From Algoriphagus lutimaris (GTDB taxonomy: Bacteria; Bacteroidota; Bacteroidia; Cytophagales; Cyclobacteriaceae), in NCBI RefSeq assembly GCF_017051705.1, contig NZ_JAFIDJ010000004.1, positions 1 to 64,000 on the forward strand: 64,000 nucleotides of DNA, in the 5' to 3' direction. The notes beneath the pieces were generated by a model. It was not told the origin of the DNA. It did not search any database and was given only the letters and a program-made list of their open reading frames with translations. Positions 45,558 through 54,485 of the stretch are shown here, piece by piece. Made by a program: the position numbers and the translations under genes. Position 1 is the first letter of the stretch; each line of letters begins with the position of its first letter.

Positions 45558-48170
45558 ATGCTTAACACTAAACTGAATAGACCAACTTTATCTAATGATC
45601 TTTTACATAGAACATATTTAGTAGAAAAGTTAGAAAAAAGTAGTCATTTGCCTCTGATCCTACTATCTGCTCCGGCTGGTTATGGAAAAAGCGTGCTGGT
45701 AAGTCAATGGCTCAATTACTACCAAAAAGATTATTCCTGGCTTTCTTTGGATGAAAGCATGAATGATACTTCTATTTTCATTTCCTATTTGATTGATACT
45801 TTAGAGCGGTCTGGAGATTCAAAAAAGATTCAAAAGATTTTTAAAAATAAACAAGAAATTTACTTCCTAACTTGGGATGCAATCATTAACAGAATCATCA
45901 ATTCAGTTAACGAAATTCAGGAAAATTTAAGGTTAGTTCTGGATGATTATCACCTGATCAAAAATCTAGAAATCCACCAGTTAGTAAAAGCGTTAATCAA
46001 AGAGAATTTAGATAATTTACAGGTAGTTATTATCACCCGCTGGGATCCTCCATTTCAGTTGAAAGAACTAAGATTATATAATAGAATGTTGGAGCTCAGG
46101 ATGCGAGAACTCAGATTTGAGAAATCTGAGATTTATCAGTTCTTATCTTCCGCTAAAGACATTAGATTTAGTGATTCTGAGATTGATTTATTTTTAGAAA
46201 ATACTGAGGGTTGGATCTTGGCGATCAGAATGTATTTAATGGCAAAATCCTTTTCCAATTCTAATAATGAAAAGGAACTATTAAATCAGGATCTAGATCG
46301 CTTAATGTTTCATATTAGTGAAAATATTGACCAGAAATTTTTTAAGACAATGCAACTTTGTTCGCTCTTTGATCAATTTGACAAAGAGCTGATCAACGCA
46401 GTTTGTAGGTGTGCTTATCCTGATTCCTGTTCAGCTGAAACCTTCCTTTCCAAACTGATCGAATTGAACTTTTTCTTAATCCCCATAAGAGGTGCACATG
46501 AAAAATTCAGATTCCATCATTTGATTGGCAATATTTTAAAAAGACAGTTGGAAGGGACTGAACCTGCTTTAGTCAACTCAATTTACAATGACATGAGTGT
46601 ATGGTTTTCAGATAATGGTTTTGCGGATGAAGCAATTCAATACTCAATCCAGGCTAAAAACTATACATTAACCTGCAAACTGATTAAAACCCATAGGGAA
46701 GTCTTTTTGGAAAAAGGAGAATGGTGGGTTTTACAACGCTGGATAAAAAACATCCCCCGGCAAATTCGCAATGCCCATATTGATATCTTGCTCACCGAAT
46801 TAATTATATGTGAGGAAACATGGAACCTTGTTGACTTTTCTTCTATTCTGGAAGTGTTAGATGCACTTGGGATTGAGAATTCAAATCCGAAGAATCTTTC
46901 ACAATATCTTCATCATTTGGGTTACTATTTCACCTTTGTCAGCCCAAATCCAAAAAAAGCAGCAGAATCGCTCGAACGATCTATTTCATTGTGCCATGAT
47001 GAAAGTTACATGTTAAGCGGACGCAGTGAATTGATATTGGCCTGTAGTAAACAGATGCAAGGCTTAACTATCTTGGCATTGAAGTCTCTTGAAGATTTTC
47101 AAGGAAAATCAGAGCCTTTCTCAAAAACACATATTCGCGCTGTACATGGTAAAGTGTTTATTCACATACTTTCTGGAAATTTTGAGTCAGCAATTAATGA
47201 AGCAAAAAGGTTGCAGTTTCTTGTTCAAGATACCGGTTTACGATCACTAGAAGGTTGGAGTTTTTATTTTCAAGGCAATGTTGCTTTTCAATGTTACAAT
47301 GAGCCTGAAGCTATGAGCGAATTAAAAGGAGCTGTAAAATTTAAGGGTTTATTTAATTTGAGGACCTATTTTGATGCACTGGCGGGCTTAATTATCTTAA
47401 GCTCTCTGAAAGGGAACGAAAAGGCTACTGAGTCATTTTTATTGGAAATGAGCCAAATGGCCATTAACATGATTGATCCTAAGTTTCAATACTACTTCGA
47501 TTCCGTAAAAGCTAGATTAAGCTGGCATCATGGTCAAGGGGAAAAAGAGTTAGACTGGGCATTGCAAGATTGGGTAAAAGTACGCACAGGTAATTATTTA
47601 TTTTTAATAGATGTTCCTGAACTAACAAAACTTCGAATCATAGTAAGTCACGGATCCATTCAATTGGTAACAGAAGCAATTGAGGTAATTGAAACTCTTG
47701 AAACCTCGCTAAATGAAATTTATAACAAGTACCACATTGTTGACATAACGCTATTGAAAGCGATAGCAGAGTATCGTATAGGTAATGCGGAGTCTGCAGA
47801 AAAGTTTTTGGAAAAAGCCTTATTACTTGCAGAAAGCGCTGAAATATCAAGACCCATATTTGAAGTGTACCAAGTTATGCCTGAATTATTTAATCTCGTC
47901 AATACTTCAAGCAAATCCTACCATGCACTTGTACGATTAGGCTTAATAAAATCCACAGCAAAGTATAATCCAGAAAATTTGAATTTAAAAGAATTGACAA
48001 TACGTGAACAAGAAATCGTGAAGCTAATCGCTATTGGACTCAGAAATAAAGAGATAGCAGACCAACTACATATTTCTACGGTAACCGTGAAAAGTCACTT
48101 GACTAATATTTATCGAAAGCTTGACGTCTATAATCGAACCTCAATGCTTCGAATAATTCAAAATCAATAA
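45558..48170 (+). CDS. MalT-like LuxR-family STAND transcriptional regulator
   Basis: The 870-residue protein starts RPTLSNDLLHRTYLVEKLE, with a Walker A motif SAPAGYGKSVLVSQW (about 37-51) and Walker B LRLVLDDYHLI. A TPR-like helical sensor region (about 350-780) follows. The C-terminal LuxR helix-turn-helix has LTIREQEIVKLIAIGLRNKE and IADQLHISTVTVKSHLTNIY. This is the build of E. coli MalT, an ATP-dependent activator that oligomerises on an inducer. It lies between the two hydrolase groups in the same direction, so it most likely activates them. The inducer would be a pathway substrate, not maltose. Context-based inference. Confidence 0.88.
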   Translation: MLNTKLNRPTLSNDLLHRTYLVEKLEKSSHLPLILLSAPAGYGKSVLVSQWLNYYQKDYSWLSLDESMNDTSIFISYLIDTLERSGDSKKIQKIFKNKQEIYFLTWDAIINRIINSVNEIQENLRLVLDDYHLIKNLEIHQLVKALIKENLDNLQVVIITRWDPPFQLKELRLYNRMLELRMRELRFEKSEIYQFLSSAKDIRFSDSEIDLFLENTEGWILAIRMYLMAKSFSNSNNEKELLNQDLDRLMFHISENIDQKFFKTMQLCSLFDQFDKELINAVCRCAYPDSCSAETFLSKLIELNFFLIPIRGAHEKFRFHHLIGNILKRQLEGTEPALVNSIYNDMSVWFSDNGFADEAIQYSIQAKNYTLTCKLIKTHREVFLEKGEWWVLQRWIKNIPRQIRNAHIDILLTELIICEETWNLVDFSSILEVLDALGIENSNPKNLSQYLHHLGYYFTFVSPNPKKAAESLERSISLCHDESYMLSGRSELILACSKQMQGLTILALKSLEDFQGKSEPFSKTHIRAVHGKVFIHILSGNFESAINEAKRLQFLVQDTGLRSLEGWSFYFQGNVAFQCYNEPEAMSELKGAVKFKGLFNLRTYFDALAGLIILSSLKGNEKATESFLLEMSQMAINMIDPKFQYYFDSVKARLSWHHGQGEKELDWALQDWVKVRTGNYLFLIDVPELTKLRIIVSHGSIQLVTEAIEVIETLETSLNEIYNKYHIVDITLLKAIAEYRIGNAESAEKFLEKALLLAESAEISRPIFEVYQVMPELFNLVNTSSKSYHALVRLGLIKSTAKYNPENLNLKELTIREQEIVKLIAIGLRNKEIADQLHISTVTVKSHLTNIYRKLDVYNRTSMLRIIQNQ

Positions 48171-48742
48171 ATAGTATCTTCTATAACCCAAGAATCAATT
48201 CAGGCTTAACTTGGAGTAAAAATTCAATACTCTAATGATTACATCTCAGTTATCCCAGCTAAAGGGATCGTGTTTTGCCATTATTTTTAAATATTTTTTT
48301 AAAAAATTCATTAAACAATTAGGCACCATAATTTAATTCCCGAAAACACCTATAATGGAACTTTCGACGGATCGTCATCTGGAACAAAGCTGGAAATAGA
48401 TGTAGTCATTTTCACCCCTATAGTTAAAAAAGTCACTCATCGAATAAAACATCTAGGGTGATTTGAATAGTTAATCCAGAATTTTTTAGCTAAAAAATCT
48501 CAGATCATCTATTTATAAAATCTGAGTTTAAAGAATTAGGTTACCCTTCTTCATTTTTCAATGATAACACTTGATTTTGAAAAGTAGAGCTAAACATTTT
48601 CTTAAGGAAAATCATTCAAGCCTATTTTTTACTATTCAATACACGAAACAGCATTGTTTTCATGGGTATAATCAATGTAATCCTACCTTTTTGCGACTTA
48701 AGTTGTAGGAATAGTCAAAACATCACTTTGTAAATTGAATGA
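48171..48742. other. Intergenic region ahead of the second hydrolase operon
   Basis: No gene is seen. It holds a perfect 18-bp AT-rich palindrome ATTTTTTAGCTAAAAAAT at 48481-48498, an adjacent CTCAGAT...ATCTGAG inverted repeat (48499-48526), and the candidate operator at 48682-48711. Confidence 0.5.
48682..48711. promoter_or_regulatory. Candidate operator, copy 2 (shared 30-bp motif)
   Basis: Reads CCTACCTTTTTGCGACTTAA then GTTGTAGGAA, with inverted ends TCCTAC / GTAGGA and an inner palindrome ACTTAAGT. It lies 31 bases before the small gene at 48743. It matches 39774-39803 at most positions. Confidence 0.4.
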
Positions 48743-49000
48743 ATGATAAGGGACGAAATACTTGATTTTTGGAATATTTTGCCTGATAAATCCTCTGTTT
48801 ATCAAATCAAGATTTCAGGTAAGGTCACATCGACACTTTTAGCCATTGTTGATGATATACAAATTCAACGACAACCTGGAAAAGATGAAATTAATCTTAT
48901 CGGTTGCTTTCCGGATCAATCAGCTCTTCTGGGACTTCTTAATGCTCTGAATGAAATTCGTTACGAAATACTATCAGTTCGAATTTTAGATACTGACTAA
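48743..49000 (+). CDS. Small conserved protein of a LuxR/MalT-associated type
   Basis: The 85-residue protein has VYQIKISGKVTSTLLAIVDD then IQIQRQPG, INLIGCFPDQSALLGLLNAL and a final ISVRILDTD-like end (ILSVRILDTD). It fits a pattern I know from short proteins beside LuxR/MalT-type genes: Y-x-I-x-V-x-G at the start, then DQAALHGLL-x-K-x-R-x-x-x-L-x-L-x-SV. No biochemical role is established. It lies next to the MalT-like regulator, so a modulator role is a reasonable guess. The 49001-49176 gap after it holds a membrane-helix-like relic. Confidence 0.6.
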   Translation: MIRDEILDFWNILPDKSSVYQIKISGKVTSTLLAIVDDIQIQRQPGKDEINLIGCFPDQSALLGLLNALNEIRYEILSVRILDTD

Positions 49001-49128
49001 CAGACAGTTAAATAATATAACACATTGCTTATCAAAAATTACTGGCTACTTCATTACCAACAATCCGCATATTGGAATACTTGCAATCACCACTTGGATA
49101 GGTATCGGTTTCGCAATCGCGGCATGGT

Positions 49129-49170
49129 GAATATCGCCATCCGGGTAAAGCTAAAATCTTTTAAATAGCA
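49129..49170. repeat. Upstream segment shared with 61389-61430
   Basis: GAATATCGCCATCCGGGTAA then AGCTAAAATCTTTTAAAT, against GAATATAGCAATCCTGGCCA then AGCTAAAATCATTGATTTAAAT. This shows that the duplicated segment carrying the two imidazolonepropionase-like genes extends upstream of the coding start. Confidence 0.55.
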
Positions 49171-49176
49171 AGTTCT

Positions 49177-50541
49177 ATGAAATTAAAACAGCAGATCAAC
49201 TACATGAAAAGATCATTCGTTTTCGCCATTATTTACATGCTTAGCCTAGGGCTTTTTGCTCAGGAACAAGCCAAGCAAATCACCTTGTTTACCAATGTTC
49301 AAGTCTTTGACGGAAGATCAGATCAACTACTCAAAGCGGATGTTTTGGTAGAAGGTAACCTGATCAAACAAATATCTAAAGGGCCGTTGATGGTGATGCA
49401 AACCGATAATGTAACCATTATTGATGGCGGTGGACGCACGCTAATGCCGGGACTTACCGATACGCACGTACATCTTTCTTACACCACTATAGATCAAATG
49501 AGCATGATAACGGGGCATGCTAGTTATGGTTATGTGCGTGCAACAGTAGATGCTGAAGATATGCTCATGCGTGGGGTCACTAGCGTCAGAGATATGGGGG
49601 GCAGCGTTTTTGGCCTAAAGAGAGCTATTGATGAAGGTCTTATTCCGGGTCCGAGAATTTACCCATCCGGTGCATTGATTTCTCAAACTGCCGGACACTT
49701 TGACTTCCGTTTTGGCAACGAGAATCCAATGCTGTATGGCGGCGGGCTTCCAGATTGGCAATATCAAGGTCATGCTTATCTGGCAGATGGCGTAGATCAA
49801 GTGCTCACAGCGGTTCGTGAAAACCTAAAAAGGGGTGCTTCTCAAATCAAAATAGCAGCAGGAGGTGGCTATGCTTCGCCAGCAGACCCATTATTGGGTA
49901 ATCAATATACATTCGATGAAATTAAGGCAGCTGTACAAACCGCAGGAGATTGGGGAACCTATGTAACTGTTCATTCCTATCACCCTTCTGCCATCAATCG
50001 TGCTATTGATGCGGGGATTAAAGATGTTGGTCATGGACAACTTCTTGATAAGGCAACCTTGGAGCGTATGGCTAAAGAAGGCGTATTCCTGAGCACTCAG
50101 CCTTTTACGGTCTGTAACGAACCACAATTGGATGATTTTTCAAATGCCAAACTTGCCATAGTCTGTGAAGGTACAGAGCGCGTTTATAAAATGATTAAAG
50201 ATATACCTACTCTTAAAGTTACTTATGGAACAGATATGTTCTTTCTTCCTCGAGAGGAAGCAGCCAAGCAAATACAGCAGATGGAACGTCTCTCGGCTTG
50301 GTTTAAGCCGGTGGAAATCCTTCGCATGGCCACAAGTACTGCTGGAGAATTATTTGCGTTGAGCGGAGAAATGCGAAATCCTTATCAAGAGGGCACTCTG
50401 GGAACGGTTTCAGAGGGTGGGTACGCTGATCTTCTTTTGGTCGAGGGAAATCCACTTGAAGATCTTGGTGCTGTAACCAATACTGATAACATCAAAATGA
50501 TCATGAAAGACGGAAAGTTTTACAAGAACACGCTTCAATAA
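49177..50541 (+). CDS. Secreted imidazolonepropionase-like amidohydrolase (copy 1)
   Basis: The 454-residue protein has a signal peptide ending GLFAQ. The start is at 49177 or, equally plausible, at 49204, where the signal begins directly as MKRSFVFAIIYML. Metal ligands are GLTDTHVHLSY (H-x-H), the probable carboxylated lysine in IKIAAGGG, TVHSYH, VGHGQLLD and TYGTDMF. This subtype includes prolidase-like and Xaa-Arg or Xaa-Pro dipeptidases. It may remove amide-bound residues from peptide fragments. It opens the 49-63 kb operon and has a close relative at its far end (61485). Confidence 0.87.
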   Translation: MKLKQQINYMKRSFVFAIIYMLSLGLFAQEQAKQITLFTNVQVFDGRSDQLLKADVLVEGNLIKQISKGPLMVMQTDNVTIIDGGGRTLMPGLTDTHVHLSYTTIDQMSMITGHASYGYVRATVDAEDMLMRGVTSVRDMGGSVFGLKRAIDEGLIPGPRIYPSGALISQTAGHFDFRFGNENPMLYGGGLPDWQYQGHAYLADGVDQVLTAVRENLKRGASQIKIAAGGGYASPADPLLGNQYTFDEIKAAVQTAGDWGTYVTVHSYHPSAINRAIDAGIKDVGHGQLLDKATLERMAKEGVFLSTQPFTVCNEPQLDDFSNAKLAIVCEGTERVYKMIKDIPTLKVTYGTDMFFLPREEAAKQIQQMERLSAWFKPVEILRMATSTAGELFALSGEMRNPYQEGTLGTVSEGGYADLLLVEGNPLEDLGAVTNTDNIKMIMKDGKFYKNTLQ

Positions 50542-50616
50542 CGAATTCAAGAGCTGGCATTCAGAAAATACCCATTAAATGAGACTTCTGTCTGAGTGAC
50601 ATCGGTAACCTAAAAA

Positions 50617-50643
50617 TTAGAATTAAGAATTAAGAATTAAAAA
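50617..50643. repeat. Heptanucleotide repeat TTAAGAA upstream of an amidohydrolase start
   Basis: TTAGAA-TTAAGAA-TTAAGAA-TTAAAAA, ten bases before the ATG at 50653. Loss or gain of a unit would change spacing of upstream signals without touching the reading frame. Confidence 0.5.
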
Positions 50644-50652
50644 AGAAATCAA

Positions 50653-52197
50653 ATGGAAGAATCAAATGCAAGGAAAACAAAAGCTACAGATGTGGTTTAT
50701 GATGTTGTCTTAACTAATGGTCGGGTAATCGATGCCGAAACCTATACCGACGGTATATTTAATGTTGGAGTAATCGGTGACAAAATTGCGGCAATTTCGA
50801 CTGAGCCATTGAAGGGCAAGGAGGTTGTGGATGCGACTGGGAAAATAGTATGTCCCGGTTTTATTGATCTACATGCACATTCTCAAAATATTGGCAGCAA
50901 TCGTATTCAAGCCTTTGATGGTTTGACTACAGCATTGGACTTAGAGTCTGGTGTATTACCAGTAAGCGAATTTTACGATAAATGCGCTAAAGAAGGGCGA
51001 CCCATAAACTATGGAGCTTCTTCCGCTTGGGGTGGAGCACGAATTGTAACTTTTAGCCCACAAAAAGCTGTCAACGGAAAGCCCGTTCCTTCAGTCGAAT
51101 GGTTTTTAGAATCTTTTGATGCCACCGAATGGGTTATGGCAGTTGCTGAAGGCGAAACCCTACAAAAGATCCTTGACATGACGGAAGAAGGCCTGAAAGA
51201 AGGAGGTATTGGCGTTGGTGTGCCATGGGGTTATGCGCCAGGTGCAGGGATGAAAGAACTATTAGGAATTTGGAAACTTGCCAAGAAATATAATGTGCCT
51301 ACCTATACGCATATCCAAAACCTTTCGATGGTTGATCCTAATAGTGGCACAAAAAATATTGTGGAAATGATAGGTCTTGCGGCAAGTACCGGTGCTAAAA
51401 CACACATTTGTCACCTTAATAGTGTGAGTTTACGAGATATTCCTTCCATTAGTCAATTGATAAAAACAGCACAATCTGCCGGAATACCAATTACTACTGA
51501 GGCCTATTCTTATGGAGCTGGAAACGGTCCAATAGGAGCTCACGAATTTGATCCGGAAGATGTTCAAGAGCGACTTGAAATTGATTGGAGTGATCTTACT
51601 GCTGTTAAAACCATGAAAGACTTCCAAACAAAAGAAGAAGTCGTTAAAGCCAGAAAAGAAGACCCTAACTTATCTACGATAATTCATTATTTGAGAGAAG
51701 ATGACAATGCACATGACGCTTCTTTACTTGATATGTCGGTTCTATTTCCAGGCGGTGCAGTGGTTACAGATGGTCTGCCGTACACTACTACGGATGGAAA
51801 ATTCTTCCATTCTGATGAATGGCCGTTACCAGAAGGTTTAAGCAACCACCCAAGGGCTGCAGGAAACTATTGCCGCTTTTTAAGGAAATGGGTGCGTGAA
51901 CGTGGCGTAATCAGCTGGATGGATGCCATGCGATATACGTCTTTGAACGCTGCCAAGATTCTTGAAGATTCTATACCAGAAATGAAAAATAAGGCAAGAA
52001 TACAAGTTGGTGCCGATGCCGATATCTTGGTTTTTGATCCTGAAACTGTTTCTGAACAGGCTGATTTCCGTAATCCTGCAAGGTTATCTAAAGGGATGCA
52101 TCATGTGATTATTAATGGTACATTTTTAATTAGAGATGAAGAGTTAGATACCAATGCTTTACCTGGTAGGCCTATACGTGCTAAAATAACTGCTTAA
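50653..52197 (+). CDS. D-aminoacylase-like amidohydrolase, apparently cytoplasmic (copy 4)
   Basis: The 514-residue protein lacks a signal peptide (MEESNARKTKATDVVYDVVL), unlike the three upstream relatives. The catalytic set is GFIDLHAHSQN (H-x-H), ALDLESG (Glu at the bridging position), YTHIQN, HICHLNS and VVTDGLPY. The C-terminal HHVIINGTFLIRDEEL closes the beta-sandwich. It probably cleaves an N-acyl or amide bond after uptake. It lies 12 bases ahead of the COG0523 GTPase gene, so the two are likely co-transcribed, and the GTPase may deliver its metal. Confidence 0.86.
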   Translation: MEESNARKTKATDVVYDVVLTNGRVIDAETYTDGIFNVGVIGDKIAAISTEPLKGKEVVDATGKIVCPGFIDLHAHSQNIGSNRIQAFDGLTTALDLESGVLPVSEFYDKCAKEGRPINYGASSAWGGARIVTFSPQKAVNGKPVPSVEWFLESFDATEWVMAVAEGETLQKILDMTEEGLKEGGIGVGVPWGYAPGAGMKELLGIWKLAKKYNVPTYTHIQNLSMVDPNSGTKNIVEMIGLAASTGAKTHICHLNSVSLRDIPSISQLIKTAQSAGIPITTEAYSYGAGNGPIGAHEFDPEDVQERLEIDWSDLTAVKTMKDFQTKEEVVKARKEDPNLSTIIHYLREDDNAHDASLLDMSVLFPGGAVVTDGLPYTTTDGKFFHSDEWPLPEGLSNHPRAAGNYCRFLRKWVRERGVISWMDAMRYTSLNAAKILEDSIPEMKNKARIQVGADADILVFDPETVSEQADFRNPARLSKGMHHVIINGTFLIRDEELDTNALPGRPIRAKITA

Positions 52198-52227
52198 GTA
52201 AACTCTTTAATGATAGCCTCCAAAAAT

Positions 52228-53187
52228 ATGAATACCAAAACTCCAATCCCGGTCACCATTTTAGCCGGGTTTTTGGGTGCGGGCAAAACCACACTTTTAA
52301 ACCATATTCTTACCGAAGAACATGGCAGAAGAGTAGCAGTGATAGTGAATGATTTTGGTGCTATCAACATAGATGCGGACTTGGTTACCGATGTTACCGA
52401 TGGGGTTATTAGTTTGGCCAATGGGTGCGTTTGCTGTGCCATACGTGCTGATCTGATCACTGCAGTATTAAAATTATCGGATTTAGAAGAGAGGCCTGAT
52501 CAGATTATTATTGAATCCAGTGGGGTGGCGGACCCTGAGGGTATTTATAGATCCTTTCTACAGCGTGAGATAAGAAATGATGTGTTGGTTGATGGGGTTT
52601 TAACGGTGGTAGATGCTGAACAAGTACTGAATATTCCTGAGCAAGAAATGAAACTCGCTAAACTACAAATTGGTGGAGCAGATTTAATTATTCTTAATAA
52701 AATTGATTTAGTCAATAAAGAAAAGCTATCCGAAGTAGAAAACTGGATTGGTTCCCTTAATAAACGTGCACAAATTCTTCGTGCTGAAAAATGCAAGTTA
52801 CCCATAGATGTGTTGTTAGGTGTTGAAGCAGGAAAAGCTTTACATAGAGTTAACCAAACGGAAAAGTTATCACATGATCATAATCATGAAGTTACATTTG
52901 AATCCTGGAGTTACGAAAGTACTAGTCCCTTTAAACTTTCACTTTTTAATCAATTATTGACTCATCTTCCTCCTGAACTTTTCAGAGCTAAAGGCTTCAT
53001 CTATGCGAAGGAGAATCCTACAAAGCGATTGTTGCTGCAAATGGTAGGAAGGCGTACCGTTCTTTCTGAAGAAAGAAACTGGGGGGAAATTACCCCTGCG
53101 ACTCGACTCGTTTTTATTGCACGAAAAGGAACTTGTAATATCGAAGGCATTAAAAAAGCTCTTGATAAGTGTTTGGATACAAATTAA
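52228..53187 (+). CDS. COG0523 (CobW/zinc-chaperone) GTPase
   Basis: About 319 residues from the ATG at 52228 (an in-frame ATG at 52210 would add six). A Walker A motif GFLGAGKTT is followed by the family cysteine motif NGCVCCAIR (C-x-C-C), the switch ESSGVADPEG, guanine-specifying NKID and a histidine stretch HDHNHE before the CobW C-terminal domain. The family inserts zinc or cobalt into client enzymes. Here it is flanked on the left by an amidohydrolase with a two-metal site and on the right by serine hydrolases, so the most likely client is the amidohydrolases. The client is inferred. Confidence 0.88.
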   Translation: MNTKTPIPVTILAGFLGAGKTTLLNHILTEEHGRRVAVIVNDFGAINIDADLVTDVTDGVISLANGCVCCAIRADLITAVLKLSDLEERPDQIIIESSGVADPEGIYRSFLQREIRNDVLVDGVLTVVDAEQVLNIPEQEMKLAKLQIGGADLIILNKIDLVNKEKLSEVENWIGSLNKRAQILRAEKCKLPIDVLLGVEAGKALHRVNQTEKLSHDHNHEVTFESWSYESTSPFKLSLFNQLLTHLPPELFRAKGFIYAKENPTKRLLLQMVGRRTVLSEERNWGEITPATRLVFIARKGTCNIEGIKKALDKCLDTN

Positions 53188-53200
53188 AAATCAGAACAGA

Positions 53201-54472
53201 ATGAGCAAACAAGACAGAATTAACGACATGCTGAACATGGAGACCCGCATGTCAAAATGGAAACAACCGCAACCACTCGACTTTGTATACGCTGCAACGA
53301 GTCGTTACAGCTTTGTGAACTGGCAAACAGGCAACGACGATTCGATATATTATAACTTAAATCTTCCGGCATTTTTCAAAACCCATGTCGTTATGCCTCC
53401 GGCTGAAACCAGCATACTGGAAAGGGACTATCATCCTGAACTATTGGACATCACCTTTGACAATCTGGATGGGAGTAAAAATCCAACCCTGGAGGAGTAT
53501 CTTCATGGGCCAAAACAGGTGCAGGCCATGATAATGGCACACAAAGGAAAAATTGTTTTTGAAACATCACCAGGAATGAGAGAAGGTGCACCACACGTAT
53601 GGATGTCTGCCTCCAAAACAACGGTAAGTTTAACTGCTACTATGCTATGGGAAGAAGGAAAATTGGATGTTGAAAAACCAATTACGCATTATGTCCCTGA
53701 TCTTAAAGGTACTGCATGGGATGCCGTTTCAGTGAAGAACGCCCTGAATATGTCTTCAGGATTAGATATTGAAGAAACTTTTGAAAGTTTAACGAACCCT
53801 AAATCATTTATTGCCGGTTTTATGACACGGTCTTTTGAAAGTGGACATACCAGCTGGCGTGATTGGGCTAAATCGGCTCAACCAATACCAGGAGAAAAAC
53901 CGGGAGATCGATTTAGATATTCTTCATGCATTACACTCATTTTAGTAGTAATGGTTGAAAATATCGCTCAAATGCCATGGCATGAGTACTGGGGTCAGCT
54001 AGTATGGTCTAAAATAGGTGCTAGAAATCAATTTAGTGTTGCCCTTGCACCAGATGGAACACCTGGAGCTGCAGGACTAAATATAACTACTATTGAAGAT
54101 ATGCTTCGCTACGCCCTGCTGTACACGCCAAGCTGGAACAAAGTGGCTAAGGAACAAGTGATTTCGGACAAGATGTTGAAATTCATTCAGGATTTTGGAA
54201 ACCCTAAGGCGTATGTAGGCTGCGGAGAGGAAACTATGGGCAAAGGATGGTTTGGAGAAACACCTTATACCAATACCGCCCAGTGGGATCACGCCTTTAA
54301 AGATGGGGCTATGTTCAAACACGGCAATATGGGGCAGGGTATCTATGTAGATCCGGCCCGTGATTTTTGTGGATGTTATTTTGGATTAGCTACCAATGAC
54401 GAATCCATTTCCGGAGTGGATCATTCACCAGGGTATTTAAGAACAGCAGCAAAATTGTTAGCGGGTAATTAA
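53201..54472 (+). CDS. Serine hydrolase of beta-lactamase fold (copy 1)
   Basis: The 423-residue protein starts at the ATG at 53201, 13 bases after the GTPase stop. An upstream in-frame ATG inside that gene would add 28 unlikely residues. It has the S-x-x-K motif S136-A-S-K139 (WMSASKTTVSLT), a Y-S-S motif in RYSSCITLIL in place of Y-x-N, and HGN near the C-terminus (KHGNMGQGIYVDP). No signal peptide. Class C beta-lactamase / D-aminopeptidase-like folds of this build act on D-amino-acid peptides or esters. It is the first of three closely spaced similar genes, 13 bases from the next. Confidence 0.87.
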   Translation: MSKQDRINDMLNMETRMSKWKQPQPLDFVYAATSRYSFVNWQTGNDDSIYYNLNLPAFFKTHVVMPPAETSILERDYHPELLDITFDNLDGSKNPTLEEYLHGPKQVQAMIMAHKGKIVFETSPGMREGAPHVWMSASKTTVSLTATMLWEEGKLDVEKPITHYVPDLKGTAWDAVSVKNALNMSSGLDIEETFESLTNPKSFIAGFMTRSFESGHTSWRDWAKSAQPIPGEKPGDRFRYSSCITLILVVMVENIAQMPWHEYWGQLVWSKIGARNQFSVALAPDGTPGAAGLNITTIEDMLRYALLYTPSWNKVAKEQVISDKMLKFIQDFGNPKAYVGCGEETMGKGWFGETPYTNTAQWDHAFKDGAMFKHGNMGQGIYVDPARDFCGCYFGLATNDESISGVDHSPGYLRTAAKLLAGN

Positions 54473-54485
54473 AATTCAATAAAAA

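Noticed and set aside
49001-49130. Membrane-helix-like peptide NPHIGILAITTWIGIGFAIA ending in TGA
   Set aside because: It has no start codon nearby and no family that I recognise. Possibly a relic of a membrane protein gene, but too short to claim.
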